A stretch of DNA of 45,095 nucleotides from Thermoleophilaceae bacterium (GCA_025928345.1 JAICJR010000004.1:1-45095); one strand, 5' to 3'. Positions 14,896 through 23,054 are shown, counted from the stretch's first letter. Numbers and translations: made by a program. The notes: generated from the sequence alone by a model not told the origin.

Positions 14896-15582
14896 TCAGC
14901 CGTTGATGCTGGGCACCGACGTGACGGCCTTCTGCAGCGTCTCGTCGATGGTGTGGATGGCCTTCTGGCCAGCCTCGTAGGAGCGCTCGGAGGTGATCAT
15001 GTCGACCATCGCCTGAGCGGGGTTCGTGCCCGAGGACTCGAGCGCGCCGCTCTGCACCGTTCCGGTGCCCCTGCCCGCGGCGCGGCCGGTGAACATCGAG
15101 TCGCCGACCTTGCGCGGATTGGTTACGTTGAAGACTCCGGGGTTGGCCGCCGGCGTGCCGGCGGCATTAACCGTGATCGGCCTGCCGTTCTGACCGAGCA
15201 CCTGGTTGCCGAGCGAGTCCGTGAGGGTGCCGGTGGGCGAGCGCATGAACTGCCCGTTGCGCGTGTAGCGCAGGCCCTGCGGCGTCTGCAGCTCGAAGAA
15301 GCCCTGGCCCTCGATCGCGAAGTCGAGCGGCTCGCCGGTGGCGCGCACGGGGGCCGACTGAAGATCGGTGACGGTCCGGGCGATCTCCACGCCCCCGCCG
15401 ATCGGGCCGATTGCCTGGCCGGAGACCGTGTTCTCGAGCATCATGTCGCCGAAGCTGCGCTGGCTCGAGCGGTCTGCCTTGTAGCCGGGCGTGGACGCGT
15501 TTGCCAGGTCGTTCGCGATCTGGTTCTGCCGAACCTGCTCAGCGATCATCCCGGAAGCGGCGATGTAGAGGCCACGCTCCAT
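14896..15582 (-). CDS. flgF: Flagellar rod protein FlgF-like
   Basis: A 228-residue protein; ATG 15582 is chosen because it directly opens the family motif MERGLYIAASGMIAEQVRQN. NQIANDLANASTPGYKAD is the N-terminal rod signature, and SSGTNPAQAMVDMITSERSY the C-terminal one. FAIEGQGFFELQTPQGLRYTR is the typical central strand of FlgF/FlgG. It is a paralogue of the adjacent flgG; which of the two is proximal and which distal is inferred from order. Its own sigma-28-type promoter lies 10-36 bases upstream. Confidence 0.88.
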   Translation of the reverse strand: MERGLYIAASGMIAEQVRQNQIANDLANASTPGYKADRSSQRSFGDMMLENTVSGQAIGPIGGGVEIARTVTDLQSAPVRATGEPLDFAIEGQGFFELQTPQGLRYTRNGQFMRSPTGTLTDSLGNQVLGQNGRPITVNAAGTPAANPGVFNVTNPRKVGDSMFTGRAAGRGTGTVQSGALESSGTNPAQAMVDMITSERSYEAGQKAIHTIDETLQKAVTSVPSING

Positions 15583-15591
15583 ACCGTCGGG

Positions 15592-15618
15592 TGATCGGCC
15601 GGGTGTCAACATCCTTGA
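15592..15618 (-). promoter_or_regulatory. Sigma-28-type promoter for flgF
   Basis: On the minus strand TCAA, 15 bases, GCCGATCA (-35 at 15615-15618, -10 at 15592-15599). The spacing is the same as in the other six sites. It stands two bases before the start codon of the divergent fliK-like gene, so transcription of flgF begins only a few bases ahead of its start codon. Confidence 0.8.
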
Positions 15619-15619
15619 G

Positions 15620-16186
15620 ATGCGAGTCCTCCTCGACCCCGCATTGCTCAAGGCCGAGCTGCCGACGCTGGTGCTGCGGCCCGGGATGACCCTGGCCGCG
15701 CGCGTGGCTGAGACGCACGGTAACCGCGGCCTCCTGATGATCGCCAACGCGGCGCTCGCGGCGGAGCTGCCGGAGGGGGTCAAGGCGGGGGACACCCTCA
15801 AGCTGCGGGTGCAAGAGGCAACGCCCGACCGGATCGTGATGCGGATGGACAGCCAGCAGCAACCGCCGCCGATCGTGCCCGTGCCGCTGCCGGGGAACCT
15901 GGCGGCTCAGATCGAGGTGAACGAGCGGGAGGGAGAAGGGAGGCGGAGTGGGGAGCAGGCCGCGGTGGCGATCACGTATAGGTCACCCGCTTTGGGCGCG
16001 ATCGACTTCCGGCTCGCCCTCGAGGGCGGCGCGGTGACCGCTCAGGTGAGAGCCAGGGAGGGAGCACCGTACGAGCTGGCCCAGACGCAGGCCGCACAGC
16101 TGCGCGAGGCGCTGAACCAGGCGACGGGCAAGGCCGTGCAGCTCACAGTCAGCCCCCGGCACGACCCACTCGATGTCTACGCGTAA
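15620..16186 (+). CDS. FliK-like hook-length control protein (YlqG-like position)
   Basis: A 188-residue protein. The N-terminal part (LVLRPGMTLAARVAETHGNRGLLMIAN, then LPEGVKAGDTLKLRVQEATP) is a beta-barrel-like repeat found in short FliK-related proteins, and the end IDFRLALEGGAVTAQVRARE followed by LREALNQATGKAVQL resembles the FliK C-terminal domain. Directly downstream and overlapping is an FlhB-tail-like gene, the arrangement of ylqG-ylqH in Bacillus. ATG 15620 lacks a clear ribosome site. Assignment to FliK is probable, not certain; the main FliK is the larger protein at 31290. Confidence 0.7.
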   Translation: MRVLLDPALLKAELPTLVLRPGMTLAARVAETHGNRGLLMIANAALAAELPEGVKAGDTLKLRVQEATPDRIVMRMDSQQQPPPIVPVPLPGNLAAQIEVNEREGEGRRSGEQAAVAITYRSPALGAIDFRLALEGGAVTAQVRAREGAPYELAQTQAAQLREALNQATGKAVQLTVSPRHDPLDVYA

Positions 16187-16445
16187 ACGAGCAGCCGCGC
16201 TGCGCTACGAGCCCGGCTCGAGCGCCCCGAAGGTAACCGCAGCCGGCAAGGGGCGGATCGCGGAGAAGATCCTCGAAGAGGCGAAGAAAGCCGGCGTCCC
16301 GATCCGCGAGGACAAAGCGCTGGCCGAAGCCCTGGCCGGGCTCGAGCTGGGGAGGGAAGTGCCCGAGGACCTGTGGATCGCAGTAGCGCAAGCACTCGCA
16401 TGGGCCTACAGGCTGGACCTGCGGTCCAGCGGTCATAGGTCATAG
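16173..16445 (+). CDS. FlhB C-terminal domain-like protein (YlqH/FhlX type)
   Basis: A 90-residue protein that matches only the cytoplasmic tail of FlhB: KGRIAEKILEEAKKAGVPIR and EDKALAEALAGLELGREVPEDLW, then AVAQALAWAY. Compare the FlhB tail of this window, with IRKIAEEHGIPIVED and ALHASVEIGHEIPEEFFQAVAQLLAYVY. The membrane domain and the NPTH self-cleavage motif are absent. Such short proteins can help the export switch from hook to filament substrates. The stop codon is supplied by the adjacent heptamer repeat. It overlaps the preceding gene by 14 bases. Confidence 0.88.
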   Translation: MSTRKRAAALRYEPGSSAPKVTAAGKGRIAEKILEEAKKAGVPIREDKALAEALAGLELGREVPEDLWIAVAQALAWAYRLDLRSSGHRS

Positions 16446-16516
16446 GTCATGGGTCATAGGAAAAGGGCCGACGCTCGAGCGCCGGCCCTATGACCTATCG
16501 CCTATGACCTATGACC
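16431..16516. repeat. Large hairpin built of heptanucleotide repeats between convergent genes
   Basis: Left arm: four units GGTCATA/GGTCATG (16431-16458). Right arm: CCTATGACC-type units (16486-16516), complementary to the left with a few mismatches. The loop holds a second stem, GGGCCGACGCT pairing with AGCGCCGGCCC. The structure starts inside the last codons of the FlhB-tail-like gene and ends 7 bases before the sigma-factor stop, so it may act as a bidirectional terminator. There is no T-run. Confidence 0.85.
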
Positions 16517-16523
16517 AGCCGGC

Positions 16524-17333
16524 CTAGGCAACCTCGGAGAACAGCGACGCCTCCCCGGCAAGCTGATCCTTCAGCTTCCTCTTCAGGTGCCCGTGGATCT
16601 GGCAGACGCGGCTCTCGGACACACCGAGCACGTCGCCGATCTCGCGGAGCGTCAGGTTGTTGACGTAGAGGAGCACCGCAACCTCGCGCTCGCGATCCGG
16701 CAGCTTGGCGAACGCGTGGCGGAACTTCTCCTTCGCCTCCGTGGCGGCCGAGGCGCGCTCGGGATCGAGGCGCGAGTCGTCCGACACGAGCGTGTCGATG
16801 CGCTCGACCGTCGTCTCCTCGTCGGAGATCACGAGCGTGTTCAGCGAGGTGACCTCGGATGCTGCGATCTCGTGCTCGCGGGTGGCGAGCTCCTCCGGAG
16901 TCGTGGCGAGGGACTCGGCCAGCTCCTCACGGGTGGGACGGCGGTTGTGGAGCACGATGAAGCTCTCGCGGGCCCGGGCGATGTCGCGCTCCCAGCGGCG
17001 CAGCGAGCGCGGCGCCCAGTCCTGACGGCGAAGCTCGTCGAGCACGGCGCCGTGGATGCGGGTCCACGCGAACTGCTCGAGCGTCGCGCCCTTCTCCGGG
17101 TCGTAGCGATCGATCGAGTTGATGAGCGCCTCGAGACCGCAGGAGATGAAGTCTTCGACCTCGCAGCGGGCCGGAAGCTCACGGATCTTCTTGTAAACGA
17201 TGTACTTGACCAGCGGCGCGTAGGTCATGATCAGACGGTCGCGCAGGCGCGGGTCGTTCGTCTTGCGGTACTCGGTCCAGAGCTTCAGAGCGTCGTCGGG
17301 CGAGATACGGCGGCGGCTCTTGTCGGATTGCAT
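16524..17333 (-). CDS. fliA: FliA/WhiG-type flagellar sigma factor
   Basis: About 269 residues from ATG 17333, chosen because AAAGGAG lies upstream and because upstream codons show no conservation. Region 2 contains LVKYIVYKKIRELPARCEVED and RIHGAVLDELRRQDWAPRS, the hallmark of the FliA/SigD/WhiG group. Region 3 is ARESFIVLHNRRPTREELAE. Region 4 is LPDREREVAVLLYVNNLTLR with EIGDVLGVSESRVCQIHGHL. It would recognise the TAAA-N15-GCCGATAA-type promoters found through this window. No flgM (anti-sigma) is present nearby. Confidence 0.95.
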   Translation of the reverse strand: MQSDKSRRRISPDDALKLWTEYRKTNDPRLRDRLIMTYAPLVKYIVYKKIRELPARCEVEDFISCGLEALINSIDRYDPEKGATLEQFAWTRIHGAVLDELRRQDWAPRSLRRWERDIARARESFIVLHNRRPTREELAESLATTPEELATREHEIAASEVTSLNTLVISDEETTVERIDTLVSDDSRLDPERASAATEAKEKFRHAFAKLPDREREVAVLLYVNNLTLREIGDVLGVSESRVCQIHGHLKRKLKDQLAGEASLFSEVA

Positions 17334-17451
17334 GGGTTCAGAACTCCTTTTGAGGGTCTCGGTTCCCCTGCCAGAGGGACGTGGATCAAGGTGGAGGGCC
17401 CTGACTGCTTGGCTGGGCCGTGAGCGTCCCTCTTGCTGCCGGGACATGGCT

Positions 17452-17479
17452 ATATCGGCGACCCCACCAGGGCTCTTCA
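17452..17479 (-). promoter_or_regulatory. Possible weak sigma-28-type promoter for the sigma gene
   Basis: On the minus strand TGAA, 16 bases, GCCGATAT. The -10 is good, but the -35 is poor and the spacer is one base longer than in the other sites. If real, the sigma gene would activate itself. The position is about 120 bases upstream of the chosen start. Confidence 0.3.
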
Positions 17480-17595
17480 TCCCACGAATGGTGTAAATCC
17501 GATCGGAAGGTCGTCTAGGAACTCGGGCGCCTCAGCTTTTGCCGGCGCCGGTCGATCACACGGGGCGTCCGTCCCTCCAGGAGGTCACGTTCCCC

Positions 17596-20040
17596 ATGGC
17601 TCTTCGACTCACCACCGCGTCCGCTCCCAAGACCGCTCGCCGCTCCCCGCTGGAGCTGGCCGCCCTCGCGCGCGCGGCTCTGCTGAAGGGCGACCTCGCG
17701 GCCTACCGCGACCTCTTCGCGCAGGCCAAGGAGGACCAGAACATCCATAGCCGCTTCCGCTCGCGCACCACTCTGATCGAGTCCGGGATGGCCGGGACGA
17801 AGGCCGCCCCGCCCCGCTCGGTCGCTCCGATCTGGCTCGCGATCGCGCGCGCCGGCATCGAGATCCTCGAGGAGGAGCCGCGGGAGCCCGTGCTTCTCAA
17901 CTATGTCGGCGTCGCGTTCTACGAGCTTGGCGCCCTCAAGCCGGCCGAGCAGCTCTTCAAGGCCGCCCGGCGGCTCGACACACAGCTTCCCCACGTGGCC
18001 CGCAACCTGGACGAGATCGCGCGCCGCCGCCGCAAGAACGTCGATCTGATCTCCAAGCTGCCGCCGGCGATCGGGCTGGCGGTGCCGCCGCTCGCCCGAC
18101 GGGTCGAGAGGATCGCCGCCGCCGCCGTGCCGGCGAAGGACATGAAGATCAGCCTTGTGATGATCGTCAAGGACGAGGAGGAGATGTTGCCTCGCTGCCT
18201 CGAGGCGGTCCACGATGCGGTCGACGAGATGGTGATCGTCGACACGGGATCCAGCGACTCGACAGTCGAGATCGCGGAGTCGTTCGGCGCGCGCGTGCTC
18301 CACCACGAGTGGACCGGCGACTTCTCCGAGGCGCGCAACGTGTCCCTCGACGCCGCCACCGGGGACTGGTTCCTCTATCTGGACGCGGACGAGGTGCTCG
18401 TGCGCGAGGACGCGCACCACCTGCGCGAGATGGCGGGGCAGACCTGGCGCGAGGCGTTCTTCTTCGTCGAGACGAACTTCACCGGCGACCTCGACGACGG
18501 CATGGCGGTGAACCACAACACGCTGCGCATGTACCGCAATCGCCCCGAGTACCGCTTCGAGGGCCGCATCCACGAGCAGCTCGCCCACTGCCTCCCGGGC
18601 GGCATGCCGGAGCGCATCGGGCAGCCGTTGGCGCGTATCGAGCACTACGGCTACCTCGGCGCGGTGCGTGACGCGAAGGAGAAGTCGCGCCGCAACATCG
18701 AGCTGCTCGAGCGCCAGCTCGAGGAGAGCGAGCCCACGGCCTTCCTCTGCTTCAACCTCGGCTCCGAGTACGCCGCGGCGGGCGATGCGCAGCGGGCGCT
18801 GTCCGAGTTCGAGCGCTCCTGGATGCTGCTGCGCGGCGACCCGGAGATGATCTCCTACGGCTTCGTCCCCTCGCTGACCAACCGCCTGGTGAAGGCGCTG
18901 CGCAGCACCGGCGACCCCAAGCGGGCGAGCGAGCGCGCCGACGAGGGCCTCGAGATCTTCCCCGGCTTCACCGACCTGGTGTTCGAGCAGGCGCAGTGCG
19001 CGCGCGAGCTTGGAGATCTGGAGAAGGCCGCCGAGCTTGTGGAGCGCTGCCTCGAGATGGGCGACGCCCCAAGCCGCTACTCGCCGATGGTGGGCTGCGG
19101 CAGCTATCTGGCGCTCGGCATGATGGCCGACATCCGCCGCGAGCAGGGCGACTTCCCGACCGCCCAGCGCCTGCTCATCGAGAGCCTCGAGAACCACCCC
19201 GGCTTCCTGGGGGCCGTGCACCCGCTCGCGGCGATCATGCTGGCGCAGGCCACGCCGTCCGACGAGGTCGTCGCCACCATCGAGTCGATCGTGGCCAAGC
19301 TCACGCCGAACGTTCACTTCATGCTCGGCAGCGCGCTATACGAGCAGCGCCATGCGGAGGCGGCCGAGGCCCAGTTCCGGGCGCTGCTCGAGAAGCAGCA
19401 CTCGAGCGATGCCGCTCGCGTGGCACTCTCGGAGACGCTGCTGTCCCAGTGCCGCTGGCGGGAGGCTGCCGAGGCCGTGGCCGACGTGGAGCCCACGAGT
19501 GGTTACACGCACGTGGCTCTCCGCAGCGAGCTGTTCGCTCGCATCATGGACCGCGACGCGGAAGGCGCCGAGCGGGCCCTCGAGCGTGCCGAGGCCGCCG
19601 ACATGCTGCGCGCCGACCTGGCCTTCTTCCGCGAGTGGCTGGGAGTTCGCACAGGCGAGCAGCCCTCCGAGAGCCTGCCCCTCGAGGCCGGCGCCCTGCT
19701 GTCCGTGACGCTCGAAGCGCTTCTGCGCGTGCACGAGGTGCAGGCGTTCGCAGAGCTCGTCCCGCTGCTCGAGCGCGTTGGGCTCCCCTGGCGCGAGCAG
19801 CGCGAGCTGCTCGGCGGGATGTACCTGCGCCGCGGCTTCCTCGAGTCCGCCGGCGACGAGTGGGTGGCTGTGGTCGAGAGCTCCGGGCCGGACGCGCGGG
19901 CCATGTTCGGGCTCGCTCAGGTGGCCGTGTCCCGCGGGCTGCTCGAGGACGCGAACTTCTTCGCCGCCCAGGCGCAGGAGCTCGATCCCGAGCACGCGGG
20001 CGTCGACTCGTTGCTCGGCGCAATTGCCGCCGCGGCCTGA
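17596..20040 (+). CDS. Family 2 glycosyltransferase with flanking TPR repeats
   Basis: An 814-residue cytoplasmic protein; ATG 17596 follows AGGAGG. N-terminal helical repeats (about 15-165) include NYVGVAFYELGALKPAEQLF. From about 185, KISLVMIVKDEEEMLPRCLE and VIVDTGSSDSTVEIAESFGA, followed by FLYLDADEVL (metal-binding DxD), are the GT-A fold of family 2. The rest (about 385-814) is Ala/Leu/Glu-rich tetratricopeptide repeats, e.g. FLCFNLGSEYAAAGDAQRAL and ELGDLEKAAELVERCLEMG. Lying between the flagellar sigma gene and flaG-fliD, it is a candidate flagellin glycosyltransferase. The acceptor is inferred from location only. Confidence 0.88.
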   Translation: MALRLTTASAPKTARRSPLELAALARAALLKGDLAAYRDLFAQAKEDQNIHSRFRSRTTLIESGMAGTKAAPPRSVAPIWLAIARAGIEILEEEPREPVLLNYVGVAFYELGALKPAEQLFKAARRLDTQLPHVARNLDEIARRRRKNVDLISKLPPAIGLAVPPLARRVERIAAAAVPAKDMKISLVMIVKDEEEMLPRCLEAVHDAVDEMVIVDTGSSDSTVEIAESFGARVLHHEWTGDFSEARNVSLDAATGDWFLYLDADEVLVREDAHHLREMAGQTWREAFFFVETNFTGDLDDGMAVNHNTLRMYRNRPEYRFEGRIHEQLAHCLPGGMPERIGQPLARIEHYGYLGAVRDAKEKSRRNIELLERQLEESEPTAFLCFNLGSEYAAAGDAQRALSEFERSWMLLRGDPEMISYGFVPSLTNRLVKALRSTGDPKRASERADEGLEIFPGFTDLVFEQAQCARELGDLEKAAELVERCLEMGDAPSRYSPMVGCGSYLALGMMADIRREQGDFPTAQRLLIESLENHPGFLGAVHPLAAIMLAQATPSDEVVATIESIVAKLTPNVHFMLGSALYEQRHAEAAEAQFRALLEKQHSSDAARVALSETLLSQCRWREAAEAVADVEPTSGYTHVALRSELFARIMDRDAEGAERALERAEAADMLRADLAFFREWLGVRTGEQPSESLPLEAGALLSVTLEALLRVHEVQAFAELVPLLERVGLPWREQRELLGGMYLRRGFLESAGDEWVAVVESSGPDARAMFGLAQVAVSRGLLEDANFFAAQAQELDPEHAGVDSLLGAIAAAA

Positions 20041-20050
20041 AACTCATGTG

Positions 20051-20077
20051 TCAAGTTTCTGAAGCGGCGACCGAATA
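20051..20077 (+). promoter_or_regulatory. Sigma-28-type promoter for flaG-fliD
   Basis: TCAA (20051-20054), 15 bases, ACCGAATA (20070-20077). The first base of the -10 deviates from G. It lies 70 bases before the flaG start and just after the stop of the glycosyltransferase gene. Confidence 0.7.
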
Positions 20078-20146
20078 CACCCCACAGACCAATCGCGGTC
20101 CGGTCTAGGGACCGGATCCAGACTCCTCACAAGGAGGGCGAAGGAA

Positions 20147-20482
20147 ATGAGCTTCGAAGTGCCACCCGTCAGCGGTGCGGAGCAGGTGATGCCCGCGCAG
20201 GCGACCCGGCGCACGGACAAGCAGGTAGCCGCGACCAGGGAGGACAGCGCGGTGCAGGTGGACATGATTCCCAGCAGCCCCCCGGCGGAGCTGCACGACC
20301 AGATCGACGCCGCTGGACAGCGGGTCGACGAGCTTCGCAGCCAGGGCCGCGAGCTCCACTTCGCGTACGACAAGAGCACGCAGCGCGTGCAGATCCAGGT
20401 GCGTGACCTCGACGGCAACGTCCTGAGGACGATCCCGCCGTCGAAGGCGCTCGAGGTCGCATCCGGGGCCTCGCTCGACTAG
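20147..20482 (+). CDS. flaG: FlaG-family flagellar protein
   Basis: A 111-residue protein. The C-terminal domain ELHFAYDKSTQRVQIQVRDL then GNVLRTIPPSKALEV matches FlaG, a small protein found beside fliD that limits filament length in several species. The first 45 residues are low in structure. ATG 20147 follows AAGGAGGGCGAAGGAA, a strong ribosome site. The fliD start is 12 bases after its stop. Confidence 0.92.
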   Translation: MSFEVPPVSGAEQVMPAQATRRTDKQVAATREDSAVQVDMIPSSPPAELHDQIDAAGQRVDELRSQGRELHFAYDKSTQRVQIQVRDLDGNVLRTIPPSKALEVASGASLD

Positions 20483-20494
20483 TAGGAAGGCGCC

Positions 20495-22207
20495 TTGGCA
20501 ACGAGCACAAACCAGAGCCTCGCGCTCACGGGCCTCGCGTCCGGCCTCGACACGAGCTCGATCGTGTCGGCCTTGATGCAGGTCAACTCGATGCCCGAGA
20601 CCGCGCTCAAGAACCGCCAGACTCAGACCCAGGCGCGCCAGTCCGCGCTGACCGCGATCCAGACCGAGATCCAGAATCTCAAGGACACGGCGGACGCACT
20701 GTCTGACCCGGGCCTGTTCGCGGACACCCAGACGGTCGACACGAGCGACCCGACGAAGATCACCGCAACGCGCGTATCCGGCGCGGGCACGGGCGGGACT
20801 CAGATCACTGTCGCCCGTCTGGCCAGTTCGCAGCAGCGCACCTACAACTACACCTCGGGCGCGAGCGACTCCCTGCTCGACTTCGGCAACGGCCAGACCC
20901 TCACGGTTGCCGCGGGCACCAGCATCGACGACCTGGTGAGCGCCATCAACTCGGGCAGCAGCCTGCCCGTGTACGCCGCGTCGATCACGGATCCGAATGA
21001 CCCCACGGGCCAGAACAAGCTGCTTGTCCTGTCGAGCAAGACGCCGGGCTCGAGCGGCGACTTCTCACTGGCGGCCGACTCGACCGCGGGTCTGTCAGAG
21101 ATCACCGCGGACGCCAAGGCGGGCGCGGCCACCGGCGCGAGCCAGACCTTCGGCTACACGGCCGACCCGGTCAACCCCCAGACGATCACCGTCAACGGCG
21201 TGAACGTGTCGATCAACGCGAACGCGTCGCTCGACGACGTGATCAGCGCCATCAACGGCACGAGCGGCGTGGGCGCGACGGCGTCGAAGGACGCGAACAA
21301 CCAGCTCGTGGTCACGAGCACCACGCTCGGTTCGGGCAGCAGCCTTAGCGTCACGAGCTCGCAGCTGGCTCAGGTGAGCTCCACCGCCGGCCAGGACTCG
21401 ACGCTCACAAACCTGAACGCCATGTACTACCTGGACGGCAGCGCCACGCCCCGCTATTCGGACTCGAACACCGTGACCGACGCGATCCCCGGCGTCTCGC
21501 TCACCTTCAAGGCCGCGAGCACCGATCCGGTCACGGTCATCGTTGGATCGCCGGCGGCGGACAAGGACGCGATCCACCAGAAGGTGACCGACTTCATCAG
21601 CCAATACAACTCGGTGATGGACGACCTCAACTCGAAGCTGAACGAGCAGCCGGTGGTGAACCCGTCGACCCCCAGCGATCTCGTGACGGGCCTGTTCTTC
21701 GGCGATCCGATGCTGGAGAACATCCAGGACAACCTGCGAAACCTGATGATGAGCCCGATCGGAACGAACTCCAGCCTGAACCTGATGTCCGAGATCGGCA
21801 TCTCCACCGGAGACACCACGGGCGACGGCACGGTCAACCAGGACTCGGTGGACGGCAAGCTCACGCTCGACGCGGACAAGCTCGACTCGATGCTCGACTC
21901 GGACCCGGACGCCGTGCAGAGCCTGTTCGGCGCCGCGCTCGGCGGCAGCGGCTTCGGGCAGGCGTTCGACGCCGTGCTCGCTCCCGAGCTCGACCCATCG
22001 AATGGCGACTTCGCCCAGCAGCAGACGCAGGCGAGCGACGAGCTGAGCGACCTCGCCAGCCAGATCTCGGACATGGACGACAACCTCCAGCAGACGCAGC
22101 AGCGGCTGCAGGCGCAGTTCGCCGCGATGGAGACCGCGCTGTCGTCCAGCCAGAGCCAGCAGCAGTGGCTCATGGGCGAGATCAGCGGACTCTCCGCCAA
22201 CGCCTAG
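20495..22207 (+). CDS. fliD: Flagellar filament cap protein
   Basis: A 570-residue protein starting at TTG after AGGAAGG. The N-terminus LTGLASGLDTSSIVSALMQV and the C-terminus DMDDNLQQTQQRLQAQFAAM followed by ETALSSSQSQQQWLMGEISG are the conserved ends of FliD, which caps the filament and folds incoming flagellin. A central run of beta-rich repeats (ITVNGVNVSINANASLDDVI type) corresponds to the outer domains. It is cotranscribed with flaG. A sigma-28 promoter for fliS begins four bases after the stop. Confidence 0.97.
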   Translation: MATSTNQSLALTGLASGLDTSSIVSALMQVNSMPETALKNRQTQTQARQSALTAIQTEIQNLKDTADALSDPGLFADTQTVDTSDPTKITATRVSGAGTGGTQITVARLASSQQRTYNYTSGASDSLLDFGNGQTLTVAAGTSIDDLVSAINSGSSLPVYAASITDPNDPTGQNKLLVLSSKTPGSSGDFSLAADSTAGLSEITADAKAGAATGASQTFGYTADPVNPQTITVNGVNVSINANASLDDVISAINGTSGVGATASKDANNQLVVTSTTLGSGSSLSVTSSQLAQVSSTAGQDSTLTNLNAMYYLDGSATPRYSDSNTVTDAIPGVSLTFKAASTDPVTVIVGSPAADKDAIHQKVTDFISQYNSVMDDLNSKLNEQPVVNPSTPSDLVTGLFFGDPMLENIQDNLRNLMMSPIGTNSSLNLMSEIGISTGDTTGDGTVNQDSVDGKLTLDADKLDSMLDSDPDAVQSLFGAALGGSGFGQAFDAVLAPELDPSNGDFAQQQTQASDELSDLASQISDMDDNLQQTQQRLQAQFAAMETALSSSQSQQQWLMGEISGLSANA

Positions 22208-22210
22208 GGC

Positions 22211-22237
22211 TCAAACTCGGCCGCCTTCGGCCGACTA
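22211..22237 (+). promoter_or_regulatory. Sigma-28-type promoter for fliS-fliT
   Basis: TCAA (22211-22214), 15 bases, GCCGACTA (22230-22237). The spacer contains CGGCCG twice, separated by CCTT, the second copy running into the -10. It is 38 bases upstream of the fliS start and leaves a short leader. Confidence 0.75.
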
Positions 22238-22274
22238 CTGAGGCGATCCACTCCCCAGAACGGAGATCCCCTCG

Positions 22275-22643
22275 ATGAACCCCACCCTCGCTCCCCAGGC
22301 TTACAAGGAGAGCGCGATTCTCACAGCCCCGCCGGAGCGCCTCGTTGTGATGCTGTACGACGGCATCCGCCGCTTCCTCTACCAGGCGGCCGTCGCGATG
22401 CGCGAGGGGAACATCGAGGCCACCAACAGCCGCCTCCAGCGGGCCGAGGCGATCATCGACGAGCTGAACAACACGCTCGACATGTCCGCCGGCGAGGTCG
22501 CATCCAACCTGCGCTCGCTCTACGTCTTCAGCAAGCGCCACCTCATGCAGGCACGCCTCAAGCGCAGCCCGGAGATGATCGAGGAGGTCTCGAAGATCCT
22601 CGACACCGTGGGGGACGCATGGCGTCAGATTGCCGGCGCCTGA
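22275..22643 (+). CDS. fliS: Flagellin export chaperone FliS
   Basis: A 122-residue helical protein. AYKESAILTAPPERLVVMLYDG (family hallmark: Y near the start, then LVxMLYDG) begins the fold; IIDELNNTLDMSAGEVASNL follows, then LRSLYVFSKRHLMQARLKRSP and the last helix. FliS binds the flagellin C-terminus and keeps it unfolded for export. ATG follows GGAGATCCCCTCG. The end overlaps the fliT-like gene by 25 bases. Confidence 0.96.
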   Translation: MNPTLAPQAYKESAILTAPPERLVVMLYDGIRRFLYQAAVAMREGNIEATNSRLQRAEAIIDELNNTLDMSAGEVASNLRSLYVFSKRHLMQARLKRSPEMIEEVSKILDTVGDAWRQIAGA

Positions 22644-22957
22644 GCGACCGCTACGAGCAGCTCGCTGAGCTGGCAAGGACCGAGCTCGCGCTCGTCCGCG
22701 CCGGCGAGTGGGAGAAGCTGGCGGAGCTCGACGCGAACCGCCAGGCTTTGATGGCGCAGCTCCCCGAGCGCGCGCCCCAGGACGCGCTCCCCGCGCTCGA
22801 CCGCACGGCCGAGCTGCAGCGGCAGGTGTCCGCCGAGCTGGCGAAGGCGATCGCGATCGTCAAGCAGCAGCTGGGTCGCATCGAGCGCGGCCGCGGCGCC
22901 GTGCGCGGCTACGCGCCGTCGCTCGAGCGGCGCAAGCTGGTCGACAGCGCCGGCTAG
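22619..22957 (+). CDS. FliT-like flagellar chaperone
   Basis: A 112-residue helical protein rich in Leu, Ala, Glu and Arg: RYEQLAELARTELALVRAGE, WEKLAELDANRQALMAQLPE and a closing amphipathic helix ending GRGAVRGYAPS, which resembles the YGxxxxxx(S/P)xF region ending many FliT and FlgN proteins. FliT guards FliD before export. Assignment rests on position immediately after fliS and the all-helical pattern. Confidence 0.78.
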   Translation: MASDCRRLSDRYEQLAELARTELALVRAGEWEKLAELDANRQALMAQLPERAPQDALPALDRTAELQRQVSAELAKAIAIVKQQLGRIERGRGAVRGYAPSLERRKLVDSAG

Positions 22958-22965
22958 GGGTCGGC

Positions 22966-22992
22966 TAAAGCGGCGGCAACCGCTGCCGATCA
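22966..22992 (+). promoter_or_regulatory. Sigma-28-type promoter for flgB operon
   Basis: TAAA (22966-22969), 15 bases, GCCGATCA (22985-22992), one of the best matches in the window. It is 62 bases upstream of the flgB start, just after the FliT-like stop. The spacer contains AGCGG and CCGCT as an inverted repeat. Confidence 0.85.
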
Positions 22993-23054
22993 CCCCAGGC
23001 GACCCCAACGGATTGGTGGTCGGCGAGCTCATGGATGGGCGGCGAAAGGCATCC

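Noticed and set aside
15927-15957. A further heptamer array in the fliK-like gene (GGGAGGGAGAAGGGAGGCGG)
   Set aside because: Purine-rich and similar in flavour, but the 7-base period breaks after one or two units, so it was not counted.
16431-16516. Heptamer arrays as a CRISPR
   Set aside because: Units are 7 bases with no spacers and the arms are complementary; no cas gene is present.
17493-17519. TAAA box 103 bases before the glycosyltransferase start, as a sigma-28 promoter
   Set aside because: With a 15-base spacer the -10 would be GTCTAGGA, which shares too little with GCCGATAA.
17515-19317. 600-codon open frame on the minus strand opposite the glycosyltransferase
   Set aside because: Composition (Arg, Leu, His, Asp-rich, no motif) is typical of an antisense frame in GC-rich DNA; the plus strand shows clear GT2 and TPR motifs and a ribosome site.
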